NCBI GenBank assembly: GCA_023213395.1
Contig: CM041465.1
Span: forward strand, 118,303,741-118,367,740
Origin: Cycas panzhihuaensis
Taxonomy: Eukaryota; Cycadophyta
Direction: 5' to 3'
Length of the DNA stretch: 64,000 nt
Shown here: positions 60,261 to 64,000 of the stretch, in pieces
How positions within the stretch are numbered: the first letter of the stretch is position 1
Layout of the letters: each line of letters starts with the position of its first letter
The notes under the pieces: generated by a model
What the model was told of the DNA's origin: nothing
The model's input: only the letters and a program-made list of their open reading frames with translations
Database searches by the model: none
Translations under genes and position numbers: made by a program

Positions 60261-63200
60261 TCCGTAAGACTCCAATATCTATCTTGATCGATGGTGGTAC
60301 ATCACTTAACTTCATTAATATTTTGATAGCCAGATAACTCAACCTATATATCATCTAAAAAACTCACTTCACATGTTCTCTACCAGGGTATTAGAAACTC
60401 CATTGTGTAGGTCTTATTAAAAACCTCCAAGTCTAAATTATCTTATAGCTTTTGGTGTCAGATTTCTATGCCTTGTCAATAGGAGGATCTGATTCTTTCT
60501 TGGGGATTTAATGGTTGTAAACACTAGGGACCTATAGTACGAACAACTTGCCTACAAATCCATTCACTTCCTTCAAAGACCACGTGGGTCAAAATCACAA
60601 AATTTACAGAATGTAATCCCCTCCTAACCAAGTGGTCTCTGCTGGATGTATGAAACGCCATCTTCAATCTCACCTAGGGTATATAGTCCATCTCAATAAT
60701 ATTCAAATCGCACCACAAATTCATCCACGCATCATGGATGTCATTACCCAATATGAACAAGTATTTTCCTCTTTGCGTACCACTACCCCTATCGACTATA
60801 GTTTCTATCATATAATTGACCTCCAATCTAACCATGACCCTATCAGCCTTCGACCTGACCATAAATCATACTTCTAAAAGAATGAAATTGAGAAACTCAT
60901 AAATGAGCTCCTCAACATGGGCATAATCCAACCAAGTAAAAGCCCTTATGCATCCTTGATTGTCTTAGTTAGGAAGAAGGATGGTTCCTTTCGCCTTTGC
61001 ATTGACTATAGGGAATTAAATAAGATTACCATTAAAAATAAGTTTCCTACCCCTCGCATAGATGACATGCTGGATGAAATCCATGGCGCAACCATTTTTT
61101 CTAAGTTAGACCTCCAATCTGGATACTACCAAATCCCAATTGCCCCACAAGATTGCCATAAGATAACATTTCGCATATATCATGGCCATTTTGAGTTTCG
61201 TGCAAGCCCTTTGGCCTTTTCAATACCTCAGCAACCTTCCAAGCTCTCATGAATAAAATCTTTGGTCCCTACCTTCAAAAGTTTGTCATAGTTTTCTTCA
61301 ATGACATTCTTATTTATAGTACCTGCCTGGATCACCATATCTAACACCTAGAAATTGTTCTCCAAATATTACAAAACCACCAACTCTATGAAAAACTATC
61401 TAAGTGTGAGTTTGGACAATCAAAACTTAATTATTTGGGTCACATCATATCATCAGAAGGGGTATGCGTAGACCCTGATAAAATATTAGTCATCACAACG
61501 TGGCCAACACCTACCACTCTTACCCAACTATGAGCATTCCTTAGGCTCACTAGTTTTTATCAATGCTTTGTATGTAATTATGCTACTCTTGCTATGCCAT
61601 TAACTAATCTCCTTCACAAAGAGGCTTTCTAATGGTCTCGAGAAGCGGATGCTACATTTTCTCACCTCAAGGTCATAATGACCTCCACTCTAGTCCTCAT
61701 CACTCCTGATTTCAACCAACCCTTCCAACTTGAATATGATGCTTCAAGGTTTGGTTTAGGCATAGTCCTAATGCAAGGCTCTCATCCCATTACATTTGAA
61801 AGCTAAAAATTAAAAGAACACGAGCTTCGTCTCTCTATATATCACAAAGAGATGAAGGTTATTCTTCACACTAATGATAAATGGTGGTAATATATCTTAG
61901 GCTCTAAGTTTACTATTCTTACAGATCGTCGTAGCCTCCATAATTTATTGACTCAGCTAGTCTTGCTTGAAGAATAAGCTAAGTGGGTTCACTGATTACA
62001 AGTTTTTGACTTCTCAATAGCATATAAAAAAGGCAAAGACAATATAGTGGCATATGCCCTTTCATGTCTTCACCCTGATGATAATGTTCCTACCCCAAGC
62101 CTCCATGCTATTAGCAATCCCTAACCACTTTGGCTTAATGAACTATGCATTGAAAACCAAGCCCAAACAAACTATCCTAATTGAAGAAAAAAAGTTCTCA
62201 CCCATAAAGGTTGGTCAACGTTAACAATCACCTCCTCTACCACAATTGTATCTTTGCCTATCCCTCCTCCTCATTCATCCCTAAAATTCTAATAGAATAC
62301 CACTTATCCCCTCTCAGCAGCCACTCTAGATTTGATAAGACTTATCGACGGATTCACATAGATTTCTTTTGGCCCCATATAAAGACCACCATATTCACCA
62401 TCGTATTAGAATGCAACACCTATCAATGAAATAAAGAAAAGACCAAACCTCTCCTTGGCCTTCTCCAACCATTAAATATTCCTTAAGGCAAGTGGTAAGA
62501 TATTGCCATGGACTTCATTACGGGCCTACCTCCATCTACTGGGTTTGACACCATTTGTCTAGTCACTGATCGATTAACCAAGTATTCACACTTTCTCCCA
62601 GTGCACACCTCATATCCATCCTCCCGTTTTGCTTACTTATATGTCCAACTCATATTTAGCCTCCATGGATTCCCATCACCTATCGTTTGTTACCGAGACC
62701 CTAAGTTTACTAGTTCCTTTTGGAAAGAACTCTTTAAGGCTATTGGAACCTCATTTAACATGAGTTTTACCTACCACCCACAAATAGATGGCCAATCTAA
62801 GGTTTTAAAAAAAACTTTAGAAACTTATCTGTATTGCTTTGCCTTAGAACACCAAGCTAAGTGGACCTCATGGCTTGCCCTAGCTAAGTATTGGTATAAC
62901 TCTTCCCATCATTCTGCCATTGGTATGTCCCCCTTCTTGGCTCTTTATGGCTACCACCCACCTTCCCACCATACCTTAGCCACAAACTTTTGAACAACTT
63001 CTGTGCAAAAGAAATGGATCATTTGATAGAATTTAGTCAATGCCTAAAATTAAATAAAGCAACTCGAAGACTGCCACCGATCTGATTGATCCTTTGATAT
63101 TGGAGATCTAGTATACCTTCACCTCCAACCTTATAAGTAACAATTTCTTAAGTCACATCAAGGGCATAAACTAAGCCCCTGCTACTATGGCCCTTACAAG

Positions 63201-63538
63201 ATCTTGCATAAAATCAGTGAAGTTACTTATGCCCTTGAACTCCTCCCAAATACTAATATCCATAATATTTTCCATGTGTCCTGCCTAAAAAATACCTTGG
63301 AGCTAAAGTTACACCCTACACAACCTTACCCATTCTCTCTGAAGAGCAAACTCTTACAATTCCTCCTGATAAAATCCTTTCCAGTCCCCAGCACCACCTT
63401 GGAATCACACTATTTCTGAACACTTGGTATAGTGGATCAGTTGCGATGTTGATGAAGCTACTTGGGAATTCAACAAGTTTATCTAGCAACATCCTCATCT
63501 CCAATGCTGCGAGGACTTAGCGTCTCAGATGGGGGGAC
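60261..63538 (+). pseudogene. pol: Gypsy-D pol (protease, RT, RNase H, integrase, chromodomain-like tail), broken
   Basis: The protease site ILIDGGTSLNFIN lies near 60280. RT is open at 60917-61252 (VRKKDGSFRLCIDYRELNKI, IFSKLDLQSGYYQIPI). One base is missing near 61205, shifting the frame before [16 protein letters not shown]. The palm motif then reads [10 protein letters not shown], so the first catalytic Asp is Asn. RNase H pieces: LEYDASRFGLGIVLMQGS, FTILTDRRSLHNLL. The integrase has MDFITGLPPS, but CYRDPKF replaces the usual SDRD and QSKVLKKTLE has Lys for the catalytic Glu. The tail has HLV, DVDEATWEFNKFI and QHPHLQCCEDLAS, the chromodomain-like end. Confidence 0.9.
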
Positions 63539-63539
63539 C
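63527..63539 (+). other. Polypurine tract of Gypsy-D
   Basis: AGATGGGGGGACC directly before TGTAACATA of the 3' LTR. Confidence 0.9.
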
Positions 63540-63886
63540 TGTAACATAACCCTACATTTCCTTAGCATTAGTGAGTAGAAGCCATCGACAAATAAAGGAT
63601 TAAGGTGTTTATTAAGATGTGTGTATGGACCACTAAGCCGTCCAATGAGATGTAAGGCTACTAGGGCCACCAATAGAATCATAAAGATGAAGACCCTTAC
63701 TTTTGTATTTAAAGGGTTAGATCACTTGTAATGTCATTGAGTATGGTATCTTGAAAGAGAAAGTACTTTGGTACTCATTTTAGTGATTCACTATCTATGA
63801 TCTACTTGCACACTTGTGCTATTTTGGCTTTGTTTTCTGCTAATTTTCGCACCTATAAGTCTATATTTCTAAGAAGGAACAATCCA
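63540..63886 (+). repeat. 3' LTR of Gypsy-D
   Basis: 347 bp, TGTAACATAACC to GGAACAATCCA, followed by the duplicate ATTTT. Confidence 0.93.
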
Positions 63887-63891
63887 ATTTT

Positions 63892-64000
63892 CCTATAGTA
63901 AGGTGAGAATAACCAATTTAAGGTTATTAGGTTACTTATTAATAATGTTGACTAAGGACTACTACATGCTTTTCCTTAGTACTATAGTCTTAATTTTACT
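63892..64000. other. Flank of Gypsy-D, nothing seen
   Basis: AT-rich sequence running off the window. Confidence 0.4.

Larger units (their letters stand above)
57410..63886 (+). mobile_element. Gypsy-D: structurally complete chromodomain-type Ty3/gypsy element, coding-dead
   Basis: 6.5 kb. LTRs 57410-57752 and 63540-63886, tRNA-Met primer site, gag, protease, RT, RNase H, integrase, chromodomain-like tail, polypurine tract, and a perfect duplicate ATTTT (57405-57409 and 63887-63891). Order and tail place it among chromoviruses. It is a sister of Gypsy-C (similar LTR words, leader and pol). Damage includes many stops, one clear single-base deletion in RT and lost catalytic residues in RT and integrase. 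Confidence 0.94.

Overview
This window reads as intergenic DNA from a land plant with a large, AT-rich, transposon-loaded nuclear genome. The evidence is plant-type Ty1/copia and Ty3/gypsy LTR retrotransposons with initiator-tRNA-Met primer sites (TGGTATCAGAGC), a chromodomain-type gypsy integrase tail, a Tat/Athila-like element with 2.6 kb LTRs, one intron-containing host-type gene, and kilobases of TA microsatellite. A seed plant with old, slowly removed repeats (possibly a gymnosperm) is my inference; the sequence does not name a species.

Left part (1-14.8 kb). Copia-1 (921-8519) has both LTRs, a primer site, a polypurine tract and a perfect 5-bp target duplication (CAAAT), but its gag-pol is full of stops. 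It sits inside what looks like an older minus-strand element whose LTR is at 9373-9705. That LTR in turn abuts an older copia gag remnant. Copia-2 (10840-13243, minus strand) is a 5'-truncated relative of Copia-1, joined abruptly to the 3' end of a chromodomain gypsy element (13244-about 14150). A diverged 354-bp tandem duplication follows.

Gene island (about 14.8-16.65 kb). A two-exon gene (192 codons, GT-AG intron, C-terminus PIYLVT) sits in richer, CpG-containing sequence. It is the only convincing non-transposon gene seen.

Middle (16.65-26.9 kb). A degenerate tandem array (17.03-19.09 kb), a near-perfect 34-bp inverted repeat (20.1-20.2 kb), a 3.1-kb TA/CA/GT microsatellite tract (22.3-25.4 kb), and AT-rich sequence with no gene seen.

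Nested stack (26.9-55.6 kb). The order of events can be read from target duplications. Gypsy-C (26945-55601) was hit in its 5' leader by Copia-B (27542-49749, TSD GTAGC). Copia-B was then hit twice. A GC-rich Tat-like gypsy element (31229-42995, minus, TSD GCTGC) landed in its RNase H region, and a non-autonomous gag-only element (43640-49646, minus, TSD TATTT) landed in its 3' LTR. The Tat-like element has lost most of pol, and the start of reverse transcriptase is joined in frame to the end of integrase.

Right part (55.6-64 kb). AT-rich spacer with a TC microsatellite, then Gypsy-D (57410-63886, TSD ATTTT), a close relative of Gypsy-C. All element coding regions carry stops, frameshifts or catalytic-residue losses, largely of the G-to-A/C-to-T kind, so no copy here looks able to move by itself. 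I found no CRISPR, tRNA, rRNA or cooperative gene system.
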